A stretch of DNA of 64,000 nt, from the NCBI GenBank assembly GCA_037179385.1, contig CM074187.1, positions 43,124,879 through 43,188,878 of the forward strand. Direction: 5' to 3'. Origin of the DNA: Holothuria scabra (taxonomy: Eukaryota; Echinodermata; Holothuroidea; Aspidochirotida; Holothuriidae). The position numbers were made by a program, and so were the translations under genes. The notes below the pieces were generated by a model that ran no database searches, was not told the origin of the DNA, and was given only the letters and a program-made list of their open reading frames with translations. This document shows, piece after piece, positions 1-13,600 of this stretch; the stretch's first letter is position 1; every line of letters begins with the position of its first letter.

Positions 1-1514
1 TAGTCTAGCCCAGCTCTTGGAAAAGCTAGCTAAACACCATGAGTAGCTGCATGGAAAGTGCGTTTTTTTAATACTGTGCAATTGTAATTGCAACCTAATT
101 GAAACACAAGTTTGGTGTAGTAATAACAATAGACCGCCGGTGATGGGATTTGAAATACCTCACTTAGACAATATAAAAGTGAAATTTGGATATCAAAATC
201 TGAAGCAGGTTCGACTCATTAGGCTGCACTGTGTTCCTTTGAATGCAGTTACATTGCTGATAGAGAAAAGCTATCAAACTTCGAGTTGGTCCTGACCTCT
301 AGAGCTAGAGGACAGTTTCAAACCCCTTTAAAACTAAACGTGGATGATTTCAAATTGCATTTTATTCTCGAGTTCCCGGGGCACATTGAGTTGATATTGA
401 TGACTTTTGAAGAATGCTGGAGGGAACTAACAGATTACAATGCATTTTACTAGCAAAATAATTTGAAGGAACGTCTGGTGACAAATTTTGAAAACAGAGG
501 AGAACTGTTAATTACTAACCCAGGAGAGCTTTATTTGTTAATATTTTTTTGAGGATTGTCTATGAGTTTGAACATTTGTCATAAACATGTGCAGAAAACT
601 TCACAGGTTTTAAAAATAGGAAAATTTCACAAATCAAGTCAATGTGTCGCTTTAAAAGAAGGGTTAAAGGTCATTTCAAGTTTTGATATATATTAGAGGG
701 CTACTTATTGCAAGCATTTTGGTGAAATTTGCATTGAAATCTGATGTGTAGTTCGCAACATATGAGAAAGTAAAGTTGTCACATTTTCAACAAACAGTGA
801 ACTTGACGCAATCACATATGACATCATATCCCCACATTTATGGACAGTCTTTTGTTTTCTTTAAACTTTATAGACTATTTTCTCCTCAACAGTCCCATGC
901 TATCAAAATGTGATTAATTAAGTGGCATTAGAAATTTTCAAACTTTGCAATCCCCATGGGGAGGTCCTATACCTATTCACGTCAAGGTCAACGCAACAGT
1001 CTGAAAAAAACAAATAGAAACAAAGCTTCCTTGTCGATGTGAGGAAGTGATACAATCTCTGCTGCCCTCAATCTCACTTTGGAACACAAATCTAGTAACT
1101 TCATCTGCTGATATCTCGAGAAATACATGTCCGATTTTAATGGAAATTTCACCACTCTAAGTAGATTTAGCTCTTCTTTCACATGTGAAAATTATTTTTT
1201 GCTTAAACTTCCCATTTAAAGGGAAGAAATAAATACCGTTATTGCATGGTTCCAGTCCTTTGAGGTGACGTGACTCTCTAACTCTAAACAAATGACGTCA
1301 AGTACTCCGCCGAAAGTATTCACTACAAACAAGTGAGGATTACTCTTTTCGACTTAAAGCTGGTAATCCAATTTTTTTGATTCACCACTAATTTCACTAC
1401 TTTAGGATGGCTTTTTCACTGTGAAGGTTTATGTAAACTTACTGACTACACTAAGTGCCAAACTGAGAAAACCTTACATGTATGAATTAATGTTATTACT
1501 CTTACGTGCTTTAG
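1..1514. other. Gene-free 5' stretch, probably aminopeptidase intron
   Basis: AT-rich sequence upstream of the first recognisable aminopeptidase exon. I looked for the preceding M1 exon (the N-terminal beta-domain that leads into the FRVWCR strand) and did not find a convincing match with a donor site. It is therefore read as intron, with the remaining 5' exons outside the window. No repeat boundary is visible here. Confidence 0.5.
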
Positions 1515-1635
1515 TTCCGTGTCTGGTGTCGAAAGGAAGCCATAAATACAACAGATTATGCTCTTCAACAAGGAGTTGATATACTAACCTACTTCGAAGA
1601 CTATTTCTCTACACCATTTCCTCTGGAAAAACAAG
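1515..1635 (+). CDS. Aminopeptidase exon (first in window), FRVWCR to PLEKQ
   Basis: Acceptor ttag before 1515 and donor gtaag at 1636. It encodes about 40 residues, ending in [10 protein letters not shown], the segment just before GAMEN in M1 peptidases. It enters in phase 0 and ends one base into the Asp codon completed by the next exon. Confidence 0.9.
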
Positions 1636-4600
1636 GTAAGTGATTCAACTGTAAAGAATTGCTAACGCTAAGCAGGCGCTTAACCAAGGGAGGGGAGAAG
1701 AGGCAGCCACCCCACCCCCTCCTTGAGCATGATTTGAATATTTTTTACTGTTAATTTTTTCCAACATTACTAGTGTTTCCCCTCCCTATAAAGGCATGGG
1801 AAGTGACATTTTGGGCAAAAATTCTCTTGAGTCCTGCTGGTTGCGGATTGATGAGAGACTGCGAACAGGTTTCACTTTCCCCCTTGTCAAATTCCTGACT
1901 AGTCCCCTGTTTCCGAGTCAATATATCCGTGTCTGAGAATGTACGACAAGTGTTTGTTGTCTATGCTATATAGCGCACCTTAAACTGTTACATTTTCGTT
2001 ATCAAAAGTGCAGGTTTGTTGCTCTATAAAATGCGAATATATTTCATGGCACTTGTTCACGGGTACGTATTTACATTGTCATTCATTAATGGTACCAATA
2101 AAAACGATCATATACGTCAAGGACTGTTAACAGCCTGAGGAAGAATGTCGTGAACTGAGAATGAAAAACTTAAGTCCATCCAACCATTTTAAGATCATTT
2201 TTTTAATTAGTGTACAAACAAAACAAGGTTTTATCTTTATGAATTTTACGGAAGGATTCTGAAACAACCACTTTCGTAAAAGGATATCACTTTTGTAAAA
2301 TATTCGACACTTTTAGAATAAATTTACCACTTTTGTAATAAATTTACCCAACCACTTTGCTTTGTAATAGAAATCTCTTTCAAACACTTTCGTAATCGCC
2401 TTCAACCACTTTTGTAATTACAGTAGGCTAAATCAGATGAGGGCACTGTTTTTTGAGAATTTTTCTAATACGATTGATACAAGCATGAAGTTTGGTATAC
2501 AGTTAACGTAGGCTGAGACCTAAGCGAAACATTTGGTCATCATTGGGTCTATGATAGACTTCAGAAATTTTTCCAGTGAGGGCAATGGCGGTCATTTTAA
2601 AAGAATTTGTTGCTTCAACCGTATCTTGGTTCACTTCTGTGTATGCACTGATCCTTCAGCTGTAACAGATTTAATATTTTGGAATGTTTACAATGCATTA
2701 TAATAAAGTAATGTCTACAAATACTTTTAACACATTTAATCCTAAATTGCTCTCACTGGGAAAATCTCTGATGTCCTTACAACATGAAAATACTAACTGC
2801 GAGGTAGTACTTCCATGCTTGCAACCAAATGTTTTCCTTTAGGTCATACTCTAACTGTGTACCAGATTTCATGCTTGTTTCATAAAAAGCAAATTCTCAT
2901 CGAAAGAGTGCCATAGCCTACTGTGATAACGAAAGTGGTTGACTGTCACGGGTATCGTCTCCGCTAAGGATCGGCTGACAACGAGGCAAATAACGACTCT
3001 AACCTCAGGTTTGAACTTAACAAAATTTTATTCCTACATAAAAATCGGTTCTCAACCAGTTAAACTGCTGTCGACGCCCTCTGGTCAAACTTTGGGCGGA
3101 GCCCTACATCATAACGTTCCCCATCAACCGCAAAATCAAGCTGCTACGTGGGAGTGAGCCCTAATCATTAAAATTATAGGGATGAAACAATGCAGCCATT
3201 TGCTGTACTAACGAACTAGGGAGTTGCTGTCCGGACAACAATTCCAAATGCAAATATAACTTACTTAGATGGCCACTCGTCGACTGGGCATTCTTTCTCA
3301 GTCCAGTTACGTAATCATAGCTATGCAATACCCTGGATCTGTAATAGAGATTAATCTTTAATCAGTTTAATCAAGTTCTACCTTACCACACCGTAACCGT
3401 CGTGAATATTTGTAGTACTTGCGACATTGACTAGCGATTACAAAAGTGGTGGAAGAAGTTTTTTGTTACAAAAATGGTTGCATGTATAAAAATTCATTAC
3501 AAAAGAGGTAAATTTATTACATAACAGTGGTCAAATTTATTACAAAAGTGGTGACCTATTACAAAAGTGGCTGTTTTAACACTTTAAGATCTGTTATAGC
3601 ATCACATATTGTCTTTTCCTAATTTTGCAGACATGGTGGCCGTACCTGACTTTTCAGCAGGTGCAATGGAAAACTGGGGATTGATCATTTATCGAGAGAC
3701 GGCTTTGCTCTTTGATCCACTGCAAAACTCGGCGGCAAATAAACAGCGAGTAGCGGTTGTCGTTTCTCATGAATTAGCACACCAGGTTTGGCAAAATTGA
3801 ATGGAATATTCTATTAAAGTATTAGGTACCTTTTCGAATATTTGTTTTGGGGTTTCGACTAATCTGAGTTTACTTTGACCTGCGAAATATTCACCAAGGA
3901 GTAACATACCAATAAAAATTAAGTTTTATGGACTATTGCTATAATAATACTGGATTCTCACTAAATTATTCAAAGGTCACAAAATTATATTCTCAGAAAC
4001 TAGAATTGAATACCATGGGCGTACGGGACTCTTACTCTCTGGGGGATTTTTGGGCTGACTCTAAGTCACCAACCAGGATATAACCTCTGCCATAGGCGTA
4101 CAGGGAACATTTCAGTTTGGGGCAGAACATTTTCTGCCCGAAAAATGTAATTCTTCCCGAAAGGCTATCTATGCGGAGCGACACCCATGGTTGGCGTAGA
4201 GCGTAGAGAATTTTTTGAAAAACATACCTCAGGCAGCCGGAAATGGCATTTCCCAGGCGTACAAGGAGGACAAGGAGGATCTAAGCAGTCGCTATTTCGA
4301 GTCTTCGTTCGCAATAATGCAAAAATTAGTAACAGGCTGAGTGATAAGAGAATTAACAATTAGTTAGAAATTTAACAAATAAAATGTACCACTACTGGAT
4401 GAAATAGTTTGGTATCATGGGCGTCCGCAAGGGGGGCACTTGCCCCCCCCCCCCCGGAAAATCAAACTTGTGAAAAAATAATTAAAAAATTAAAATAAAA
4501 AAAATTAAAAATAAATCATCAAAATACCTTCACTCACAGCGTCAGTTTTTACTCGTGAAATATGCGGACATTTGACCAGGAATAGCAAAAGAGAAGATGG

Positions 4601-7600
4601 TGCAGTATGCTGAATAGTAAAATCGTAATTTGGGGACCATCATTCTTGATATCTACATGAAATTTGTAATTGTAAAAACTATGTACCAGCCTAGTTGTCA
4701 GGTATGTAGTGTGCATATGGCATCCGACCATTGATGAATGCGTTGGTCTTGGTTTGGTCCTGTGCTGATCTCAAGTGGTGACGCGCGGGTGTAACTTGGA
4801 TATACAAGGTGAATACGGGGGTGGGGAGGGGGTGTATGCATGGTTCATTATTAGGTGACGGACATAGGCCTATATTTTGACAGTTGTAAGTTTTATCGTG
4901 CATAGGCGTGCGAGGTCGTTACCGAGAGGCAGATTTCCCTTCAACAATTTTTTGCATTGAAAATTCTAAAAATTTAAAAATTACAGACATGAAATTCCTG
5001 TTTCAGGGCTGGGTACATGCAGCTTATAACACTCGCCAAGTGTCGTTCCCGGCCATCTGGAGGGTTTGTAAGGCCCAAAATTTTCTTGTACGCTCCGCGC
5101 CAACTGATGATGGCGCTCCGCTTAGATAGTGTACACAATTCAATTACCCATGATTTTCCCTTCAACATTTTTTTACACTGAAAATTCTAAAAATCTAAAA
5201 TTTACAGACATCAAATTCCTGTTTTCAGGCTGGGTACATGCAGCTTAGAACACTCGCCAAGTGTCATTTCCGGCCATCTGGAGAGTTTGTAAGCCCCAAA
5301 ATTTTCTTGTACGCTCCGCGCCAACCGATGGCGGCGCTCCGCTTAGATAGTGTACACAATTCAATCATCCATTAATGATTTTGCCCCCCCTTATAAAAAT
5401 TGCTGCGGACGCCCATGTTTGGTATAAATCTTTTCGGGAAAAACTATACAACGAAATTGAAAACATGTTAATGTTTTTTTATTCTGTATTACTGCAAATT
5501 ATATATAGATAAATTGAATAGATGAATTTATTTTTGTGACTGTCCGAACTCCCAGATATAAATGATTTTTACTTCTTAAAGTAGCACCTTTCGAAAATAA
5601 AATGTTACGCTACGAGCGAGGAATGGGTCTTAAACGAATTTTAAAGCAGACTTATGGAAAGACATTCTCACACTTTATCATTATATAGTTTTGAAAGACA
5701 AAATAACCCTATTTTCATAACAATTGCCCAAAGTCGACTCTAAGGGCGGGATGGATGGCAAACTATCAGACACAGTAGCCTACCTGAACTCTCTCCCGTC
5801 GGTCGGACCGTCTCCCGTCTGTCCGTGAGATTAATTTGGCAATTGAGAGCATCTCAGCATTTTCAACCTCCGTCCGAAAATTTGTAGACAAAGCTTTTGC
5901 AAGAATACAGTATGAAATGGGCTGATGAGGAAAACCTTCTTTCGCAAGCTACGTGGATGTGTTGCAAATCTTTCTTATTTTTATTTACCATGAAAATTTA
6001 ACTTTTAAACATGTATTGGTTTCTGTTTTGGGGGCAAAGATTTGGAGTATTAAAATTATCAGTCATTTCGGGTATTATATTCCACAAGATTTTAAATAAC
6101 AGGCTGAAGAATTATTGTTTCTTTTAAGCGACAGGCTTCCCAAATATGTCACAATTTTCTATCTCCTTGATTTTTCATAAATATGTTACTATGATACTTC
6201 AAATTTTTCGGGCAAATGCTTGAAAGAAATTGTATGTTCGACTATATCTGACATTTGGTTGTAGAAAACGGTGTAGTAAAACTCACAGATAGTAGCTTTT
6301 TGCGCTGCCCAAATATGTAGCGAATTTTTGTAATCTTGTTGATTTCCCATAAAAATTTTACCGCGACTATGACCTTCCTTTTCCTTTTGCGCATGATGTG
6401 TTTTTAAGATTCGGGCATGCTTACGGTTTTTCCTGAAAAACCTTGTCATTTTTTCAAACTCAAATGGCTGTCCAAAATATTTTCCAAATTTCTGTCCAAA
6501 TTTTAGATTTTGCTGAAATTTTGGGGGCATTTTTATCCCTGTCACCCCTTTCCGCCTCGTACGCCTATGATCTCCGTCAGACTGCGGCAAAGAAGTCTGC
6601 TCGATTCGGCAAGGTTTTGGCAAATTAGGTGGGTTGCCGTCCCAGCCCCACGTACAGCAATGGTTTGTACAATAGACATACAAAACTAGTTTTTACCGCC
6701 TTCTTTTGCTTTCCTGCCTTCTACCATGGCAGCCACTCTCATCACAGAATGTAGTACTAAGGAAAAGAAACCAGTGAGCAACAAAAGGCCGTGACGGTCC
6801 CGACTTAAGAAAATGGGTCGTAAATCTCCATCTAAATGACTCATCACAGAAACAATAGCACTTAATATAATATGAAGTTGAAGTTTTCTTCTCTGTTGAT
6901 TCTCCTTATTTCATTATTGGGAATTTTACGAAGACATTTTGAAATTTAGTGCTACTAATACATGATTAAAGTAAACTCTTTTTGTCATCTTTCAGTGGTT
7001 TGGCAATCTGGTGACTCCGGAATGGTGGGACGATCTTTGGCTAAATGAAGGTTTTGCTTCCTATGTCGAGTATCTCGGTGTTAACTTCACGGAGCCAACC
7101 TGGAAGATGGTATTGCTTTAGTAGAAACGCATTGTATTAATGAGTCTATGACACAATAGAGAGTTTTAAGTTTATATCTGCATATGTGCTTGTGACATTG
7201 CTGTTTAGGTCAACTGGTAACAAATCATCTGAGCGCTGCGCCGGCCGCGCATGGCACACGGTTTATCCGTTCATCCCGCTTTCAGTTGTAAACATTGACC
7301 TTTGACCTATTGCGCATTACTGTACCTAGCAGAAACCTCGGACTCGTCAGTTCTTTTAAGTATTAGCCGACCAGAAAATTTTGTACCAAATTTGTCAAGC
7401 AATTTTATGTTTTCCCCCTTTCAAAGTACATACAGTAAAAATTTATTCAATAATACTGGAATAAGCAATGACGATCTTCAAATATTATTCCAGATAATAA
7501 GAATTAAAATTATTGCAACAATAACCACTGGTTATATGTTAAATATGTGTGACACTGGAAATTTATACCATAACCAGAGTTAAGACAATTACACTGTACT

Positions 7601-10600
7601 TACGTCACTTATAATTTTCTTTTTATGCAAATAAGATCAATATTAGACCTAGACCTATACAAATTAATATTTATGTGAAATGTTCTATTCAAATCACGTT
7701 GTCAATTAACCTAGGGCATTAGTTAAACCTACTCGTTATGTTGTTTCAGAATGCAGAATTAAAAATAGACCGGCAAAAATTTCACCTGCAACTCTTTAAA
7801 ATCTACTTGCGCAAGTGTTTTTAAAATTTCCCTTCTTTAGTAAACACCCCCCCCCCCCTCCCCCAACTCGGCAGAGTATGAAGAATCTCAGTGGCGGATC
7901 TAGACAAAACGTACCAGACACCCCTGTCGAGAGAGCATGTTCAACATAGCGTCATTTTGTATCTCGACCCTCTACCGAAGTTCAACATTCCCTTCCCTTT
8001 CACACTTACCCGGAAGGCAATCAGTCAAACATTGTTCCTCTCTGCCGAAACCAACAACGCTCCTGTTTAGAAGTTTCCCGTACAATCAGCGAGCAATAAC
8101 ATGCATTAAGATTCATATAATGCTGCACTGGGCAGATATATGAGCGTTCGTCTGGCTCACGATCACCAGTCATTTTCTCGTCATGACCAATTTCAAGAAA
8201 CAGCCTTAGACTGCGACCCCCGCTCTTCCCCCCTCTCAAAAGAAAACGAATCACAGATTCATTTTCATTCCCACTGTCAGTTATTGTATTTTGACTAAGC
8301 AGAGTCTCATAGGAAATGTGATTAGTTCATCGTCTCTAGTATACAGAGTTGATGAATATTGAGTGATATTTCCTGTTTTGATTAGGGTTTGAATTGTTTT
8401 CAAATATTTGTTAACTGCTCTCTAAATTTACAGAGTGAATTTCACTCTTTGACGGCTGATTACAGCGATCACTCTTTTATCGAGTGGAATCGACTGAAAT
8501 TTCACTTGGCTTGGAGTATGAAAAGAGTAAAATGTCACTCGACGGAGAGTGTTACCCCTCGAAATGGAGAACGTGCACTGTATTAAATATTTTTGTTAGA
8601 TTTTCACTCTTGTATAATTATAGAGTAGACCGAACGATAAGTACTTTTTTCGATCCAAACATTGGTAGCACATTGTCCGTTTTCTTCCATAACAGATGGA
8701 ACAGTTTCTTGTCGAAGATCTGCAAAGTGTAATGAGCCTCGATTCTCTGGGTTCTTCTCATCCTGTTCGAGTACCTGTTTCCTCTCCCGCTCAAATCAAT
8801 GAAATATTTGATAGAATTTCGTATGCGAAGGTATGTATTTGAATCGATTGTATTTAGTTTGATCTGAGACGCCAAAGTGTGAGCTTAAGACATTTTTAAG
8901 AATCTGTGACATTACAAAGCAGTAATCCGGTCTTCTTTTAGGTAACAAGAAATAAATACCATATAAAGCCGCGGTGACACTACAACAAATTCTGATTGGA
9001 TTCCGATCCGTTTTTGTGAGTTTTTGTTAAAATCTTCACCATCTCTGGTAGGAAAGAGCCAAAAAAGTTTTCAATCTGTGTAAATATATGAGTTGTACCT
9101 CACGACTATGAAAGATAAATTAATGCTAATTATTCGTTGACGCTACACTGATAAACAGATTTTTATCGGACACCGCTGTCCGGTAAAAAATGTATGTTGG
9201 TGTGACGTTACGAAAAAATCAGTTCATAGGTAGAAAATGCAAATCATATATATTTACACTGGTTGGCAAATTTTTGCCCTTTTCCGACCACAGATAGAGA
9301 TTTTTTTTTTAGCAAAAACCAAAAAACAAAAAAGGGGATCGGAATCCGATCCGAATCCGTTGTACTAGTGTGACCGCGGCCTTAAGAGAAGATGTTCTTT
9401 TGAGAGGACTAACATTTACTCAACAGCTCACTATAGCCGTCTGCATGTATTTCTGACAAGCTCAGTGAGGTTGCTCCTTTGTCGGGTGATATCTGATATG
9501 TGACCGGTGATTACATGAAATAACACACCTAGAGGTATACATGGTGCTACAGCCTCCCTCCTATTTCGACAGTCATACAAATGTGCATTCCGGTTTCGGA
9601 AAAAGTGCTAGAACCCCCTTCCCCTTCTTACTTTTCCGTCGTAGGCAAAGATTTAGTGAAATGTCAGTAAGATGAGATTTAACGGCACACCAACACGAAT
9701 ATGTTGTATAGTATTATCTATAAAAGCTCCCAAGTTCATCACTTTAAACGCCTTTTACAGGGAAAATACCGTGGGCAAATTCCACACCCCAAACCCCGGG
9801 GGGATTTAATTTAAGAAAGACATCCTTGCAAATCCATTGAAGGTTTCTCAATTTACGCGCTGTACGTATTGCATATGGTATATCGTCATTTTCTATGACG
9901 AAATGCATGTATCTATGACAAACAATGACTTATGGTTGCGTTCAAAGTGAGTCAGTGAGACATTGAGTCAGCCAGTCAGTCAGTCAGGCAGTCACTCAGT
10001 CAGTCGACCTGTCCGTGAGTCAGTCAGTAAATTAATCTGTCATAGTAAGTTAGTCAGTCAGTGTTACGCTCTTACGATCAGAAAAGAAGTAACACACTAA
10101 CCCAAGGATCTAAAGTTAATAACAGTTATAATTGCTCACTGTTATGTATACAAACAAAAACACAAAAAGATAAGTTACAACATCTGACTTATCAGGGCCC
10201 TGTATACAGTAAAGCAAAATAAGTTAACTTAGGCCTAGGCCTCAGTGCACTGTTACTTGTCCGGTAGTGGTCACTGACATCGACTACGCAGGATGAAGAT
10301 TGGATTACAAGGGCTTTAAGTTGGCTAGGCTATTATTACGCTAATATTAGGGCTAGTCTGCATAATGTACGCCGCATGGTCTCAGAACTGGAGCTGGACA
10401 GATGAGTGAGTGTCCGTAGATAAATAAGGATGACAGCGGTTGACTATTCACCGATATATCGAGGCTCGGACTGATCAGCATCTTGGCCTCCAGGACTGAA
10501 GTAACAATCTAACCAAGATAGGCTGTACGGTGATCATAGTGTAGGCTAGGCTAAATGGCATTGTCCGTTTCAGACATAAAGGATATCATGCTGCTTGTGC

Positions 10601-13600
10601 TGTGTGCACTGAGCTTAAGATAGATTGCGTAGGCGGCGACATAGGCTAGCCCCTAGGAGATGTGTTGGGGCAGTAACGTAGGCCTCAGCTTTGCTACTCA
10701 CATGTTAAGACCTTGTTAACAGTGGCGTAGCTCCTGGGGGGGGGGGCAGGGGGCAAGGTGCCCCCTGGAAAAAAATTGGGGGGAAATTCGATGAATCTTC
10801 TCATTATTACAAAAATTTCTCAAATTTTTTGTTATAATAAGAAATTGTGAGACATTTCTAATACATAATTCGTATTTTCATGCAACAAATTAACTCAGAT
10901 TTCGTCAGTGTCGCACGAACCGACCCAATTCGCGTTCCACAGAAATGTCCTCGCCGCGTAGCAGATTGAATGTTCTCTTCTGCTTGTATACACACGGGGG
11001 TTATGATCAGTGCATTTCAGTGCACCGGAAGCTGTTATTCAGGTGATACTTTGGGAATTCAGTAAATGGATGTGAAAACTGACAAGTCACTAACCGTAGA
11101 CCCCGAGGTTGTAATGTTCTTCTACAAGCTAGCAGCAGCTGTACGATTTTACTCTGTGTACATAAGGATGGATGGGGCTGAAAAATCCACGGCCAACGAT
11201 AAACTTAAAGTTAATCTAGAAATTAGAATTAACGGGATCCGTTGGCACACTTAGATTTTGTTACTTAGCCTAATCCTTGGAGGCTTACAAGCTAGTTCGG
11301 GAAAATAGCTTTCTGCTCACTTTGAGTGTAACAATAAATGGACAATGAGTACCTTGTAGCCTTCTACACTTAACAAACTGCTTTTCTAACAGGATATCCT
11401 GTGTGATCGAGCCACTATTAGGCCTCCTTAGTGGCGTGCGAAGGGGAGACCATTGGGCCATGCCCCCCTCACAGATGCCATTTTTCTTTGTTCTTAAAAA
11501 TACGTAGTCTAACTTTATTAACACAGATTTTACTTCAAAAGATAGCATAGGTGGCACCAGATTGCTTATAAGGGAACCCAATTTTTCAAAAATTTTCAAA
11601 GGGGAAGGATTGTCCCTGCAAGGTCTTTCAGTGATGCCAACTTTTTTTTAATTCCTAGAAATAGATCTAGGCAAATCCTGTCAAATTCCAATTTTACCTA
11701 AAAAGGTAGACTCTGTTTCCCACTGGTGGCATCGATAAAAAGACTACATGTTTAGATTCTCTTTACAAGCATAAATACGCTATTTTGACCATCTGAGGGG
11801 TCTGATTTTTCGAAATTTTCTTTACGCTCCGCGCCAACCAATGGTGGCGCTTCTCTCGGTCTTTTGGGCAAAATTACATTTTTGGGGTAAAATTAGCTCT
11901 TAACTCTCTGATCACTTTGCAGTTTGCGAACATATTTTTTAAGTGAGCATTTTATTGCAAACGACAAAAGAAGAAAGCGACTGGCTAGATCCTTCGTATT
12001 AGCCTGGAAAATGCTATTTCCGGCCATCTAAGGGGTCTGATTTTTCCAAATTTTCTCTACGCTCCTCGCCAACCAATGGTGGCGCTCCGCTTAGATAATC
12101 TTCATGACAAAATAACGTTTTGTGGCCAAGAAAATCCACAAATACCGATCAATGCTCTTTTATTTTGACTCCTAAAAGTGTGCAAATTTAATGACAAGTT
12201 TTTCTTCGTAAGGTAGCATAAATGGCATAAGGAAATGCATGTCAAGACACAAAAGTTTCAGTTTTATCCTCATGAACCACCACGATATATTCAACTTTTA
12301 ACACTGTTCCTGTCAAAGTCGAAAATCTTGCACCATTTTGCATCTAGGCTCCTTGAAAACGTCAAAAAAAAAAAAACGTCCGGACACCCCTCCCCTTAGA
12401 CCATACTGCATGCCCCTCCCCCTTCAGAGAAATCCTGCGTACTCCACTGCGTTATACATAAAAATAAACCAGATATTGTTTACCAAAATAATATACTTTG
12501 TTATTTCCGATTGCTCTATGTTTTTTTAAAATGCAGGTAATGTTACAAAATGACATGGTAATGTTGTTATACTTGTAAGTTTGCATATTTTACATGAAAT
12601 ACATACACATTGACCGGGAAAAGTTTTGGGGAAATTTCATACCTTTGCCCCCCCCCCTGGAAAAAAATCCTAGCTACGCCACTGCTTGTTAAAAGATGGC
12701 TGACGAATTGTCACTAGGATGACGGTGGAACATCATGAGACCAGATTTATCTCACATTTTAACTGCAGATGTCTAATAGTGCAGGATTATTCTCTGCCAA
12801 AGTCACAGCATTTTAGCCAAGTCCTGCATGTTGATATCGGGTTCACATGTCAGTTCTCCCCAACGTCTTGTGTACCTCTTATCTATCACATGTTAGCCAT
12901 GCGTTAAAACCCTTCGTTAGACTATTGTATACGAGTACTGCATCCGCCAATGAGAAAAGTTACACAGGAACCTAACGGATTGGTAACGTGGAAAGGGATT
13001 CCAGAAATTTCTGATCGTCTAGTCTATGGCAGCCCTGAACGTCCATTAGAATAAACTTAATTGAAGTGATGATACCATAACAGTCAGTCAGTCAGTCAAT
13101 CAGTCAATCAGTCAACCAGTCAACCAGTCAACCAGTCAGTCAGCGAGTCAGTCATTCGGATGGTTAAATGGGAGTTAAAGGTACACCCAAACGAATGTTT
13201 GTCATCTAGAAAAGAAAAGAGTGCCATGTAGAATAGAATAGAATGACACTTTATTAGTCCATCAATTGGAAATTGCCAAGCTCGCTACATATTAAAACAA
13301 TTAACACGAATAAAATGAAAGAAAAAAACAAACACTAAAACATAGACTTAAAACATTGAAACACTTGAAAAAGATTGAAAAGGTTAAAACAGGTAACAAT
13401 AAATAAAAACATTGAAAGGAGCAAAAGGCAGCAGACAGAGAAACACAACAGCCAGAGATGTACAGTTACCGTTTAAAACTACAATTGTGACAACGAATAG
13501 CCTGTGGAATGAACGATAAGTGGTGCCTAGTTTTAGTGCCAAAGCTTGGAAGTCTAAGTCTGCCGCTACGAGCTACAAGTTGATCGGCTAGGAGTTTATG

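Larger units (their letters stand above)
4091..6569. mobile_element. hAT-like non-autonomous element, CATAGGCGTAC family, copy 1
   Basis: Left end CATAGGCGTACAGGG at 4091 and right end CCTCGTACGCCTATG at 6555-6569 are inverted repeats. The flanking octamers acctctgc and atctccgt agree at 5 of 8 positions, all differences being transitions, as for an old 8-bp duplication. The same family with a perfect duplication is at 53673. A second element (4416-5417) is inserted inside. Removing it leaves about 1.5 kb with no transposase ORF. Confidence 0.6.

Noticed and set aside
4908..5129. Similar short ORFs beginning MRGR at 4908 and 46998 (minus)
   Set aside because: Both lie in copies of the CATGGGCGTCCGCA repeat; they are short, not conserved as protein, and explained by the shared DNA.
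7907..8275. CAGTGGCGGATCTAG at about 7893 as a hAT left end with CCCACTG near 8275
   Set aside because: The left end looks real, but the right end is too short and the flanking octamers do not match, so no element is called.
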